Shown in pieces: positions 13,001 through 24,197 of a DNA stretch of 64,000 nucleotides (position 1 is its first letter; the number at the start of each line of letters is the position of its first letter). This DNA is from Edaphochlamys debaryana (Eukaryota; Chlorophyta; Chlorophyceae; Chlamydomonadales). The DNA is taken from contig JAEHOE010000017.1 in assembly GCA_016858145.1 (NCBI GenBank), forward strand, positions 1,273,860 through 1,337,859. The letters are read 5' to 3'. The notes below the pieces were generated by a model, which saw only the letters and a program-made list of their open reading frames with translations, ran no database searches and was not told where the DNA came from. Made by a program: the position numbers and the translations under genes.

Positions 13001-14009
13001 CTTCTCCGCACCCCAACAGGTGACGTGTCGGCCTACATCGCCACCAACGTGATTTCCATCACGGACGGCCAGATCTTCCTGGAGACTGAGCTGTTCTACA
13101 AGGGTATCCGCCCCGCCCTGAACGTCGGTCTGTCGGTGTCGCGCGTCGGCTCCGCCGCCCAGTTCCCGGGCATGAAGCAGGTGCGTACGGGCCCGGGCGC
13201 AGCTCTCCTCTCGTGGCTGTCGTTGTCTCATGCCGGGGGCGCTCCAGGGCCTGCGCTCTCGACATTAACTGTAATGCCCTTGTCACCCCTGCGAAACGCC
13301 CCTAGAACACCGCTTAACCCCGCGGTAACCCCGTCGTAACCCTCGCTCGCCCGCCCAGGTGGCCGGTACGCTCAAGCTGGAGCTGGCCCAGTACCGTGAG
13401 GTGGCCGCCTTCGCGCAGTTCGGCTCGGACCTGGACGCCGCCACGCAGTACGTGCTGGAGCGCGGCGCCCGCCTGACCGAGGTGCTCAAGCAGCGCCAGT
13501 TCCAGCCCATGCCCATCGAGAAGCAGGTGCGTGCGGCGGCGTGTGGGGGTGGTGTGGGGGCGGGCATGGAGGTGGAAGTGGGTGGAGGGGTTGCTGTGGG
13601 GCCAGGGTGTGCAGAGGGTGGGTGACATGCGGGGTAAGCTGTGCCAACTGACTAACGGTCCGCTCCCAACCGCCTTCCAACCGCCAACGAACAGACCATC
13701 GTGGTGTACGCCGCCACCAAGGGCTACCTGGACAAGGTCCCCGTCAACCAGGTGAGCGCTCCGAGCCTTCATAGACGCAATGCCCTTGATGCTGCGCTCA
13801 GGCACTCCCCCTGCCGTTGTAATCCCGATCCTGACGATCCGCGCCCCGATCTGGACCCCAATCCGCAGATCACCGCCACCGAGGACGTGATCCTCAAGCA
13901 CGTGGACGAGCGCCTGTTCAAGCTGCTCAAGTTCAAGGGCAAGATCACCCCCGAGATCAACGCCCACCTGGCGCAGCAGTGCTCCGCCCTGCCGCTCGGC
14001 ACCAAGTAA
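10054..14009 (+). CDS. ATP1: Mitochondrial F1Fo-ATP synthase subunit alpha (nuclear)
   Basis: Twelve exons encode 598 aa: 10054-10199, 10283-10331, 10417-10641, 10771-11029, 11666-11820, 12037-12207, 12413-12523, 12721-12874, 13020-13180, 13359-13526, 13695-13751, 13869-14009; every phase closes. The protein is the alpha subunit of the F1 head of ATP synthase, which alternates with beta and carries non-catalytic nucleotide sites. The P-loop GDRQTGKT, the segment [15 protein letters not shown] and the signature [14 protein letters not shown] are intact. The first ~75 residues (starting [15 protein letters not shown]) form a long Arg/Ser/Ala-rich, acid-poor presequence; processing near RAFA/SDAKA is inferred. 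The beta-barrel core and C-terminal helical domain are complete and close to other chlorophycean sequences. No neighbouring gene is another ATP synthase subunit. Confidence 0.97.
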
Positions 14010-15740
14010 GCGCGCGGCGGCCTGAGCTGCTGCTGCTGCTGCTGTTGCCAGCTGCCCGGCGGTTGCCGGCGGCGTGGTGCGGTGCGGCGGCAGGAGCGGA
14101 GGACCGTGGTGGAGGAGGCGGGCGCGGAGCGGGCAGCACAGGCGGACGATGTGGATGGACGTGCTGCGGGCGCAGCGCTTCGGGGGGAGAGGGAGGGGAG
14201 GATTTCGGACGCCCCTTGCGCTTAGGCGGCCTGCAGTGCATCGCCGCGCGGCCCGCGCTGACGGGAGCTCGACACGGTGCGGCTCACGGTCCGTCGGTGG
14301 CCGTGGCCCGCCGGCGGCGCTCCGTAAAGCTCCGAAACGGAGTGAGGGCGGGTCAGCGGCGCGCTCAGGCGCCCGGCGGGGGATGTGGCTTGTTTAACAA
14401 CCTGGCTCGACTTGGCAGCCGTCCAAAGGCCGGAGCGTGTGGTTTGGGTGGCGGTCGTTTGTGGTGTGGTGTCTAGTGGGAGATACAGGGGTTGTGCGGC
14501 GTGTGGCTAGGGACGGATGTTGTTGGAGCCGCGAGTTACCGTAGTAGCACAGCAGTGAGGGCAGTGTGGACCTCTGCGGTGGGGACCGTGGGTGGGCCCG
14601 CTGAGGTCGTGAACCGGGGCGTGTGCGCGCGCGCGCTCGGGGCTCGCACCGCGGGAGGGGCCAAGGGATGCAGCGGGAAGAGGCTCTGTGGGACGCAAGG
14701 CGCGCTTAACGGCGTGGGTCGAGCGCACGCAAGAGGAGGAATCAGCAGTGTAATGCCGAACGGCTCATCGCGTGCTGTGTCAGTTCTGGCCTCAAGCTCA
14801 AGGCAAAAGCGCGTCAGCGTAGGGGCTGCCAGGTGATGTCAACGCTTGCAGCAGCCAGTGCACATCCTTTGCTTCTATCTCCTGGCCCTCGACCAGCCCT
14901 CGACGTCAGGGGTTATTATAGACAACGGGGCGTAGTGCCGCTGTGACTGGCGTCGCATTATGTTGGCCGACGCAGAATGCCTGTGCCTGTGAACGGGGGA
15001 CCCTTCCGCCGTCCGGGTTGAAAGATCCCATCCTAGAGTAACCCCGGGCTGCTCTGCAGCCGTCGACGTCAGGGGTTGCGGTTCTCCACCGGTCGCTCCT
15101 CCTGGCACACGGCGCCCCGGTGCAGACCGGGGAATGGTACCCGCCTGCCAGCAGGTGCCAACCACGTCTGCCGCCGCGGGCCCCGTCACCCATGCGAGTT
15201 CCTATGTGAAGGGTGCTCCTCGCCGGTGCTATGAGTAACACCGCTCGAACCGTACCGGCCCGACCGCGTACGTACGGAGTCCTGGAACCCAGATAAACGT
15301 GCAACAACGGCGACCGCTGCCGTGATGCAGATTCTCCTCGTTGCGCTGTTTCCACAGCAGTCACGACGGCGGCGTACAGCTCTTCCGCGCGTCGGCCCCC
15401 TCCGCGTCGCCGCGACCATCACGCGAAGTCAACACATCAGCGGAACCCAGTGTGCTGAAGCCAATGGAGCGCTCGATAGGTAACTAGGAACATGGTTGCC
15501 GTATGTATGCATCTTGGCCATCCGGCGGTGTCAGCGGCGCGCGTCAATCAAGCGCCCAACGGCTTGCTGCCATCTCACTCATACAATGTTTTGATGTTTT
15601 GATAAGCCACAGAGGCTTGCTAACGGCTGCTAACCCGTTGCGCTTGGCGCAAGTAATAAGCTATATCATACGTAGTCACGTTGGGACTCCAGTCCACACA
15701 CACCGCTCCAAGGCGAGCTAAACGCTCTGGTGGCTCCACC
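14010..15740. other. ATP1 3'UTR and intergenic region
   Basis: The first ~740 bp are probably the ATP1 3'UTR, ending after the TGTAA at 14749. The remainder has no gene that could be supported on either strand. A short AT-rich patch with ctatatcata at 15661 lies ~80 bp before the kinase ATG and could be a TATA-like element. Confidence 0.5.
14749..14753 (+). terminator. TGTAA poly(A) signal, ATP1
   Basis: TGTAA, the standard green-algal poly(A) signal, 740 bp after the ATP1 stop. It is the first plus-strand copy noticed downstream. Confidence 0.55.
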
Positions 15741-18700
15741 ATGGAGCCGTCGACCTGCTCCGAGTGCCTTATACGGGCGCTGCGGAACGGCATAAACAGG
15801 ATGGCGCGAGCTAATTGCTTCGGCCAACAACGCCAGGAGCAGGCACCAACGGGGCACGACGGACCGCGAACGACTGCCAACGCTACGTCAGGCGGCGTCG
15901 CGCAAACCAGCGACCTTACCCTTACTCAGCCGATGGGCGAGGGTCCCTCCGCCGCACCGCCAAAGCCTGCTGTCAGCCACACGCCTGGCCAGCACGACGC
16001 AGCCCAAGGCTCACCGAGCAGCCAGGGCGAGCCCGGCGAGGGCAGCAGGGCGCCGTCTGGAAGCTCGTCAACCCCCCAAAGTGCGTCGGCGTCGTCACGC
16101 GTGGGACTGCACGCGCCCAAGATGCCCGCCATGGACCCGGACAGCGTCGTCGAGTGCCAACCGCGCGAGGTCCTGTCAGGCCTGTGCCTCTCCAACAAGG
16201 AGCTCGGGCGCGGCAGCTACGGGATAGTGCATGCGGGTGAGGAGGGATGCCGTTAAAACGTGTCGAGACCTTGCTTGAGCTCTCGGGCGGGGGCAACACA
16301 CCACCACATACGGTACCACATACTCTGGCGCGCCCCGCCAAACGGCACGGCCACTTGTACTCATAAACGGCGTGCGTTCCATCGGTTATTGCAGGCACGT
16401 TCCGCGGCATCCCGTGCGCGGTCAAGGTGATGGTGGCGCCCTCCCTGGATCAGCCCGCGCTCCGGGAGCTTCTCCTGGGCCCCAGCATCTCCCACCCCAA
16501 CCTGGTCGCGGTGAGATCCTGCAAGGACCGCCTCCTGCATCACTGAGTGAAGATAGAGACTACCCTATTGGCATGCATTCTTGAGGCATGACACTGTTGG
16601 CGTCTGCCTGACGGTCCGGCACGCACGTCCGTACGCCCAATACCGACCCTCACACCCCGGCCCCTCCGCCTTCCACTCCGCAGACGTACACGTCACGTAC
16701 GGCACGCATGACTGACGGCTTCTTCGACTTTCTGGAGGCCAACTCCCTGGGCATCCCGCCGCGAGACGCGTCGGACAGGTGCGTGCGTTCAGCTGCCGTG
16801 CACCCCCGCCGCTGGGGTCCCTCATCGTAACCACCGAGGACTGGCAAGTGTCGAGCGGCACACAGCAACCTCGACGTTCATCCAGCCACAACGGCATCTG
16901 GGCACGGGCGCTCGTCCAATGGTTGTGGCAGGTTGTGGCCTTGTAGGGCCTCTTCAATGGCCGTAACTGACGCCTGCCTGGCCTCGCCTCCGCGCGCAGG
17001 CCCGCCGCCGCGGAGGGCCGCCGGCTACCCCGTATGCTCCAGCCCATACCCATGTTGTCAGGTGAGGCCAAGCCACCCTCCGGTGCCGTAAACCGCCCTG
17101 CAACCGCCCCGCCCGCTACCCGCCCTCAATCACCCCGCGCGCCCCACCCCGCCCTCTTATGCAGGCGACGGCTTCGGCGACCCCTGTGTCATGATTGCGG
17201 AGGGCGGCGACTCCCTGCTAGTACTGCACCGCATACTGCACGGCCTCAAGGTGAGCGCCCCCGCCTCCTGCGGTCCCCGGCCTCGTTGCTCATCCTCAAA
17301 ACCCCCCTCTGTCCAAGCTCCAAGGCACCGGTCGTTCGGCACCTGTTCATCAGCGCCTTCCCCGCCCGCCGGCCCGCCCGCATCCCCGCACCCCCTTCCT
17401 TCCGCATCAGGATCGATCCCCGACCTGCCCTCCTGCCCCAACCCCTGTCTCATTCAGGCCCTGGTGGACCAACGTGTGGTGGTGATCGTGCAGGAGGTTT
17501 GCGACCGAACCAACCTCATGGTGGGTCATGACTCATCGTGGGTCATGACTCATCCTGGGTCATGACTCATGACTGTTATGAGCGAGGGGGCCGGTCCCGG
17601 CACGTACGCAACCAGCCAAGATCCTGATGCTGGGGCGACTGGTATGTCTCCTCGCGTGCCCCTCACCAAACGTTGCCACGCCTCCTTGAGAGTGCTCCAG
17701 TCCTCTTGCTGCCTTCGCCCCGAACCGAGCGTGAACGCGCCCGCGCAAACCCCCCAGAACGCCATTGCCAAGGGCCTCTTCCAGCCTGCCGCCGCCTGGA
17801 GCGTGCGCCTGGCGCGCAGGGCGCTGCTGCGCACCGCGGCGGTGAGCGGGGCGTGATGTGCGGGGCGTTGGTTGGTGCAGGTCGCCAAGCCCAGCCAAAC
17901 CCCATTAGTAGCCTGCAGCAGTGCCTGTGGGCCGCTCATGCAAGCGGGGCGCCAAGCCCGTGCCAAGGACCCTTGCTTGAACCGCGCTTTGTAGGGGCTC
18001 CGCCCACACGCCCAGCCCAACCTTGCCCCCCCGCATCCGCGTCACACCCGCAGGAGGTGGCCCGCGGCCTGCTGCACCTGCACGACGCAGGGGTGGTCCA
18101 CGGCGACCTCAAGCCCGCCAACGTGCTGCTGCACAGCTCCCGACTGGACCGCCGAGGCTTCACCGCCAAGCTGGCGGACTTCGGGTGCGTGAGACCTGGG
18201 CACCCGGCTCCATGCATGCTGCATGTGCCGTGTGTTCCCTTATTACCTCACCGTTGCGCGGGAACAAGCTAACAACAGCAGTACCAGAGTTTGGGTGAGC
18301 GAGCCCTGGTCCCTGAGCGCTCGGCCCCACGCTGCTGGGTGACTGTAGCGCGGGGCCTGCTGCCGTGGTCCGACGGCCGTCCCTCCCTTCCCGTCCCTGG
18401 CTGACCACCTTCCCCCTCTACCCCCTCTACCCCCTGTCAGGCTGACCACCGCCCCCCCCCCCTCTACCCCCTCTACCCCCTCTCAGGCTGAGCCACGTGC
18501 TGCCCGTGGCTGCCACCTCCATGTCGGCGGACGACTGCTGGGGCTCGGTGGCCTACATGAGGTGCGTGTGGGAGGAGGGAGAGTCTGGGCTCAGAGCGTG
18601 AGAGGGTGAGCGAGGGTGTGAGCGGAGCGAGCTTGGGTGGGGCTCTGCGGCGGACGTGAGGTGTGCGCTTGTTTGGCAAAGCAGCGCTTGCTTGGGAAGC

Positions 18701-20788
18701 TTCGGGTGCACTTCCCCCCCATCCCGAAGTTCATCACCACGCACTAACACGCATCCTGCCGCCCCCGCGCCCTGCAACCCACCTGGGCCCCGCTCCCCGC
18801 CGCCCGCGTTCCTTCACACAGCCCGGTGAGAGCGCGCGGCGCGGCTGCATGTCCGGACGCCGTCTGCAGGAAGCGTTTGCTGCACGTGCCCCTTGCTTGC
18901 GAACACTTGTGACCGTACCTTGCCGCCACTCCCGCGGCGTCGACTCTGGAGGGGCCCCCGCCTGCTCGCCCCACGCTGCCATTTGCCGTCCCTCCCTGAC
19001 CCTGCGCCATCCCCGTGCCATGCCCGCAGGAGGCGTTCGCAGGCCGCGTCACGCGTGCGTCGGATGTGTGGGCCGTGGGCATCATCCTGTACGAGATGCT
19101 GTACGGCGAGCGGCCGTACCTCGGCCTGAGCGCGGGTGAGCTCGCGCCTACCTCGAGCGGGCACATTAGGCCTGCGGTAAAGCATCTTGAAGGGTTGGAT
19201 CTTGGGTGCTAGGATAGCCGACTCTGGTTCGGTGAACGCGCTGACCCATCGCTTCTGACTCGTGCCTGGCCCCGCCCCGGCCACAACCCGCAGCCGAGGT
19301 GGCGATCGGCGTTCGGACCGGCGGCCTGACGCTCCTGTGGCCCGCCCACCTGCCCGACTCGGCCGGCATCATCTCCCTGGGTCAGTCCTGCATGAAGTGG
19401 GACCCCGCACAGGTGCGAGGGACCGCAAGGAGGCCCTGCCCTGCACCCTACTCAGCCCCTCAACCAAGCGCTACGCTTCGTTAGTTGGTGTCATCTTTCC
19501 TACTCGGCAGTCCGTCCGCCGTGGCAGCGGGAAGGGGCTGGGCGGTGCGCCCCATTGTCGTGCGACGGTAGTGCGTCTGTCCTGTCCTGTGCTGGATGAC
19601 ACATCCCGGGTTGCAGGTTACCAGCCTCGTTCCATGTCTCGGTCTCGGTGCGCCTCCGTCGGGGCGCCCATAGCGGCTTGTATCCTGCTTTCAACGGCAC
19701 CCCCGATCGCTCAGTACCAGGACCCTTCGCCACGCACCCCCACCTGCTAGCCCCCCTGCGACATCCCTTCTCAACCGACCAACCAACCCCCTAACCAATC
19801 AACCGCAGCGCCCCACGCTGGACGAGCTGCTCGTCCACCTGGTGGCGGTGGAGCAGTGCATCCGCGCGGAGGCGCTGCTGGGGCCGGAGGCGGTCAACGT
19901 GAGTTGGATCTCGAATTTTGGGTCGTGGACCTTGGATCTGCCTGGAACCTGCCGGGACCATGCCTTGCTTTCGCCAATCTGCCGACGGGCCGACGGGATC
20001 TGTCGGTTGCAGTGTCTGCTGCAGGTTTGGGCGGCGGTTTGGATGCCGGCTTGATTGTGCGACGGGCTAGGTAGCGAGGAGTGGTCGTTGATGAGAGGGT
20101 TGGCACGTCACATCAGGTGTCTCATGTGGCATGGCATCTCACGTGATACAAGCCCTGTCTTGCTTGCCTCTCGCTCCCTGTCCAATGGCAGGCCTCGCTG
20201 AGGGACTATCTGCGCCAGGGCACAGACCCGCTCGTCAACCCGCAGACGCCCAACCCGCCCGGGGACAGCCCCCCGCGGGGCCCCCTCTCCGCCAGCGCCG
20301 ACCCCTCAGCCGCCGCCGCCGCCACCGCCGCCGCCGCCCCTGCGGCCCCGCCCGGGGCCGTACGACAGTCCGGCGGCGCGGGCACAAGCGCTGATGACGT
20401 GGCCAGCCGTCAGCCCGTCCAGCAGCCCGCCGCCACAGCCGTGGCGCCGGGCCCCGGCTCCTTCGAGCTAGCTACCACCAGCTCCACCCTCAACCGGATC
20501 CTGTCTGCCGTACAGGTGCAGCTGGATTCCACGCTCGCCGCCACAGCCGCCTCCGCCTCCGGCGGCTCGGCGGCGGCGGTGCCGGCGGCGGCGGCGGCGC
20601 AGCGCACTCCCGCACAGATGCTGCTAGTGCCGTACCCACCACCACAGGGCCAGATGCCAGATCGGCGGCCGTGGCAGGGGCCGGTCCAAGGGCAGGGTCA
20701 GGGCAGGGGCCAGGTTCAGGCGACGCCCATGGGCATCTTGGCCGACCCCATACGCATTATCGACGGAGCCTTGGTGCGCTCGCCCTAG
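15741..20788 (+). CDS. TKL-type protein kinase with disordered N- and C-terminal regions
   Basis: Fourteen exons encode 707 aa: 15741-16236, 16395-16510, 16684-16778, 17000-17061, 17165-17250, 17458-17520, 17758-17841, 18054-18184, 18487-18561, 18822-18825, 19030-19135, 19294-19412, 19809-19898, 20192-20788. The ATG has a good context (ccaccATGg). About 150 Ser/Pro-rich residues precede the kinase domain. The Gly loop is LGRGSYGIVHAG, the ATP-binding Lys is in CAVK (~176), the catalytic loop HGDLKPAN has Asp at ~352, and the Mg loop is DFG (Asp ~376). YMSPEAF and SDVWAVGIILYEM follow. All key residues are present, so it should be an active Ser/Thr kinase of the large algal tyrosine-kinase-like group; the substrate is unknown. 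The SPE motif is assembled through a 4-nt micro-exon. The last exon is a 199-codon Ala/Pro/Gln-rich tail. Confidence 0.88.
17518..17573 (+). repeat. Tandem repeat at a kinase exon/intron boundary
   Basis: Three copies of a ~17-bp unit (tgggtcatgactcat) start exactly at the donor after the exon ending at 17520. The first two copies carry the donor-like gtgggt, while the third reads ctgggt. The unit contains TGACTCA, which is therefore present three times. Confidence 0.7.
18822..18825 (+). other. 4-nt micro-exon (CCCG) of the kinase gene
   Basis: The exon ending at 18561 stops at ATG-AG and the exon from 19030 starts GAG-GCG. Joined directly, the frame is broken and the kinase lacks the SP of its SPE motif. 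The tetranucleotide CCCG at 18822-18825 is flanked by cacacag and gtgaga. Including it gives AG-C CCG GAG, reading Y-M-S-P-E-A-F in frame. Confidence 0.75.
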
Positions 20789-22494
20789 CTACCGGTGTCA
20801 TAACTATACCGGTAGCGACAGGCAAGCGTCCATCGTCCAGGCACCGGGTGCGAGCTGAAGAGCCAGCCAAGCAAGGTCTGGTGCCGTACGGTATAATCAA
20901 GGATGCAAAGAAGAGGCGCAGCTTGGCACCCGACTTGGAGAGAAGGTCCTGAGGTAAGACGTTGCATGGTGGTTCTATGGTTCCAATCGAGCAAGGTGGA
21001 TGCCTTGTTTGCCAAAGTGCTGAGCGCCGATACACTGTTGGGGCGGGTGTGTGTGTAGCGGTTACGGGAGGGTGTTGGGTGTGTGGTGGACGCATGGCCT
21101 CATTGGAACCGGGCGGGCGGGCGGGTGGGTTGAGGGGGCGCTGGGTAGCCTTGGGCCGCCGTCTGTGTGCGGATGAAGCCCTTTTCGTATCTACGTTGGG
21201 GGCAGGCGAATCTCGTCTCGATCCGCATTAAGGCGCCCGGTCGGTCCGCGCGTGCTGCCTTTGTGCCGGAAGCAGCCCGCCGACGTTGTGTGACCTTCAC
21301 ACACTAGCACTTCGATTCTGGGACTGCCTGATACCGTACTGAGGGTGTGCTCATTGGCCTGATCGGTTGCACGGGGCGCACTGAAAGGCGGCGGGGTTGA
21401 TACTGATACTTTGGGGTCGACGGCACTGTGGTACTCCTGGCGGGCGGGGAGGCTACGTGCCCCTGCCTCCTGGTCTTACTGGGCACTGCCGCAGAGGGGT
21501 GGTGCGTAAGCCTGAGATAACTGGCGAGAGGGGCGGTCCGTACTGGTCGGGATGGGCCTTTCCCCTCGGCAAGCAAAGACTGCAGATGCCTGGGGGGCCT
21601 GAAAACGCGGGCCTGCTTCACATAAGGCGCTATCCATTGGCGGAGGATGGGGCCTGCTGTGCTTCCTTTGCATGCCGGCCCTTGTGACGGAACCTAGCGC
21701 AGTGGGCACCTGCTTGTCAGTGCTGTGTGTGCGTGTGCGTCGGGACAAGCACCCCAGATGAGGATTGGGGGCGTCGGGGGGGGGGGGGGTGCCCTCCACC
21801 TGTGCCTCGTGGCTGCTGATGGGTGTTCTGGGCACTGCAATCCCGTTCGCATCTCTCAATGGCTGTTTCGTACTGACGTGTACGGGCGGTGGCGTCATCC
21901 CTCAAGGCTGTGACATGGCGGCCGTGATTGGGAGATGCTGTCTGTTGAGTCGGGTCCGGGATGGAGGGAGGCACTTGCGTATTCAAGAGTTCTTCTGCCG
22001 TACAGTAACTGCTGATGGTACTTGCTAAATATAGCAGCATAAGAAATTCAAAGGGGGTAATGAGTGTATACCGGGATGTTGCTGCTTGGGCTTCACACTC
22101 AGACCTCTTCCTCCGGCTTGGGTCCACTGTGCTAGCTTATCGGTGGCCAAGTTTGTAGGAGTTTCAAGTTATCATTCCCCGGTTTTGGCTTGTAGGTGCT
22201 GGGTGGGATGGCTGGGTGCTGGGTGCTGGGTGCTTAAGACGGAGGCACTACCAGAGTAACAGGGAAGCGAGGGGCAGGACCAGTAAGGCAGTGTGTTAAG
22301 GTATGCCCTGAGCTGACGTGGCGGCGGACAGCCTCCTTCGTTGCTCCTCAATCTACTACTGCGGTTGACTGCCAAGGGGTGCGCATTATTGATGCCAAGG
22401 GGGGGGGGGGGTAAACGCACGGACCTGGCACGGGGGCCAGGCGGCGGGGAACTGAGAACTGAGAACTGAGGAAAGCTGCATAGGGTGTCTCACT

Positions 22495-22835
22495 GGCAAG
22501 CAAGCAAGCAAGCAAGCAAACAAGTGGGTCATGTTGTTGCGTCCGGCGCTTATGGTACGCGGTCAGAGTGTGCGGGCGCGCAGCCCTTTGTTCATGGCAC
22601 GGGAGTCCTCTTTGTGACCCCGTTGCGTAGCAAAGCTGGGCTAGTTTACGTAGTTACCCCGGCAAGCAAGCAAGCAACAAGTAGTTTATGTTGATGCGTC
22701 TGGTGGTACCGCTGGTACCGCTGGTACGCGGGCAGTGTGTGTTGTGTACGTGTGCGCGCGCAGGCCTTTGTTGCTGGCGCGGGAGCTCAGTCTCCTGGGG
22801 CTCCGTTGCGTGGCGCAGCCGGGTTACCCCTGGCA
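22495..22835. repeat. Two diverged tandem copies of a ~170-bp unit with CAAG microsatellite
   Basis: Each copy starts with a caag run (seven near-perfect units at 22497-22525; fewer at 22661-22680). It continues through gttgatgcgtc/gttgttgcgtc, ggtacgcgg, tgtgcg(g)gcgcgcag and cctttgttc/gctggc(a)cggga, and ends ccccgttgcgt. The copies are clearly related but differ at many positions. Confidence 0.65.
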
Positions 22836-23726
22836 TAATGCGACCTCTCCCCGTGTACCGGTAGCGTGTGCCTTGTTTGCCTTGTGCTAGCTTGAGGTTT
22901 CACTGCCGTATTCCCGGGACCGGCAGTTGTGCGTCGGGAATGGAAGGGACGGAGGCCTGAGGTAGGCCTGCGGACTCGGCAGTCGGCACGCACCCTGAGG
23001 GCGCCCACCCCAGGAAGGGTGCGAGTCCTCCTTGTGTCCCTATCCGTGCTTTCCTGATTAGCATGTGCGCATCCGTAGCTTCTGTCTGCCTTCCCAGGCC
23101 TTCCTGTATGTGCAGTCCGCGTCCGCTTTGCGTGGAGGGGCAATCTGCTGTCGTGTTAGTTAGTCGCCTGGGGCTGTAGCAGTCGGGCATCCCTTACTTC
23201 TGTCTGCCTTCCCTCGGGAAGATCTGCAAACACTTTTGGTACCGGTAATAATATTACAGGGGGGGGGCCCTCTCAAGGGTTAGCGGCGGCTGGAGGCTTC
23301 GTGGGAAGGCTGGTGGCTCCAGCAAGCGCTGAGCTACGTGTTGAACTTCGGAGCGTGTGGGCTGCTTTGCGAACTACCGTATCGTTGCAGCGGGTACTGA
23401 TTTGTCGTGTACATACGTCACTACCAGTTGGGGCGGCGGAGGCGCGGAGGTCGAGCCTGCAGCGGGGGTATACCGCGCTTTCAGCGGAACGTCATGGTCG
23501 TGGCCCTTTATTTGCGACCTGCGATTGCGAACTCGGCTTGATTGACGCCATGTTTCTGAGGCGGGTCAGGCCTAGGGTCAGCCCTGTAGCATGGTGCAGC
23601 AGCCACGTTAGCTGGGCTGTGGCCGGGGTCGTGTGCGTGCGTACGGAGCCGCACGCTCGACGACTGTAGTACGATGTACAAAGGGGTACGAGGTAGCGAC
23701 GGGGCCCAGTTGTCGGCTGTGGGTAC

Positions 23727-23731
23727 TTACA
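23727..23731 (-). terminator. TGTAA poly(A) signal, cathepsin-like gene 1
   Basis: TTACA on the plus strand reads TGTAA on the minus strand, 467 bp beyond the stop codon of the cathepsin-like gene. Confidence 0.45.
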
Positions 23732-24197
23732 GCCGCCCGTTTCGCAGGCGGGGGCGTTGGTTGGCACTTAGCTAGCTAGCTGATGCCAGGGCCGCATTGC
23801 TATTGTTAGCATCGCAGTGTAATTGACCGAAACGCAACTGCCAGGCCACGCTCCAACGGGCCAGCTTCACACTATGGCTTCGTCCATACACACGAGTGCC
23901 GCCGCCGCACCGGCCAGACGACCCGGCACGCCTGCACACGGGTCCGCCCCCAGACCATTCCAGGCAGACACAGACCAGGCCATCCAAGGCAGACACAGGC
24001 CAGGCCATGTCCCCGGAAAGCAATCCCCATGTCCGTCATTCAGCCAGACCAGGCCACACCAGGCGGGGTCGAACCGCACTATCACGCTCGCCCGTGCCCC
24101 TCCCCCCATCCCTAACCCCCTTCACGCACGTGCCCCAACCCCGCGCGCGCCCGCGCCCGCCTTACTCCTTCCTCTACCCTTTCACAAACCTTACCCT

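Larger units (their letters stand above)
20789..24197. other. Gene-poor, repeat-rich interval between kinase and cathepsin gene
   Basis: About 3.4 kb between convergent gene ends. No protein with family features was found on either strand. It contains a possible very long kinase 3'UTR, homopolymer G runs (21779-21790, 22400-22411), simple repeats and a duplicated ~170-bp block (22495-22835). The right end holds the 3'UTR of the cathepsin gene on the minus strand. A plus-strand TGTAA occurs only at 23818. Confidence 0.5.
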
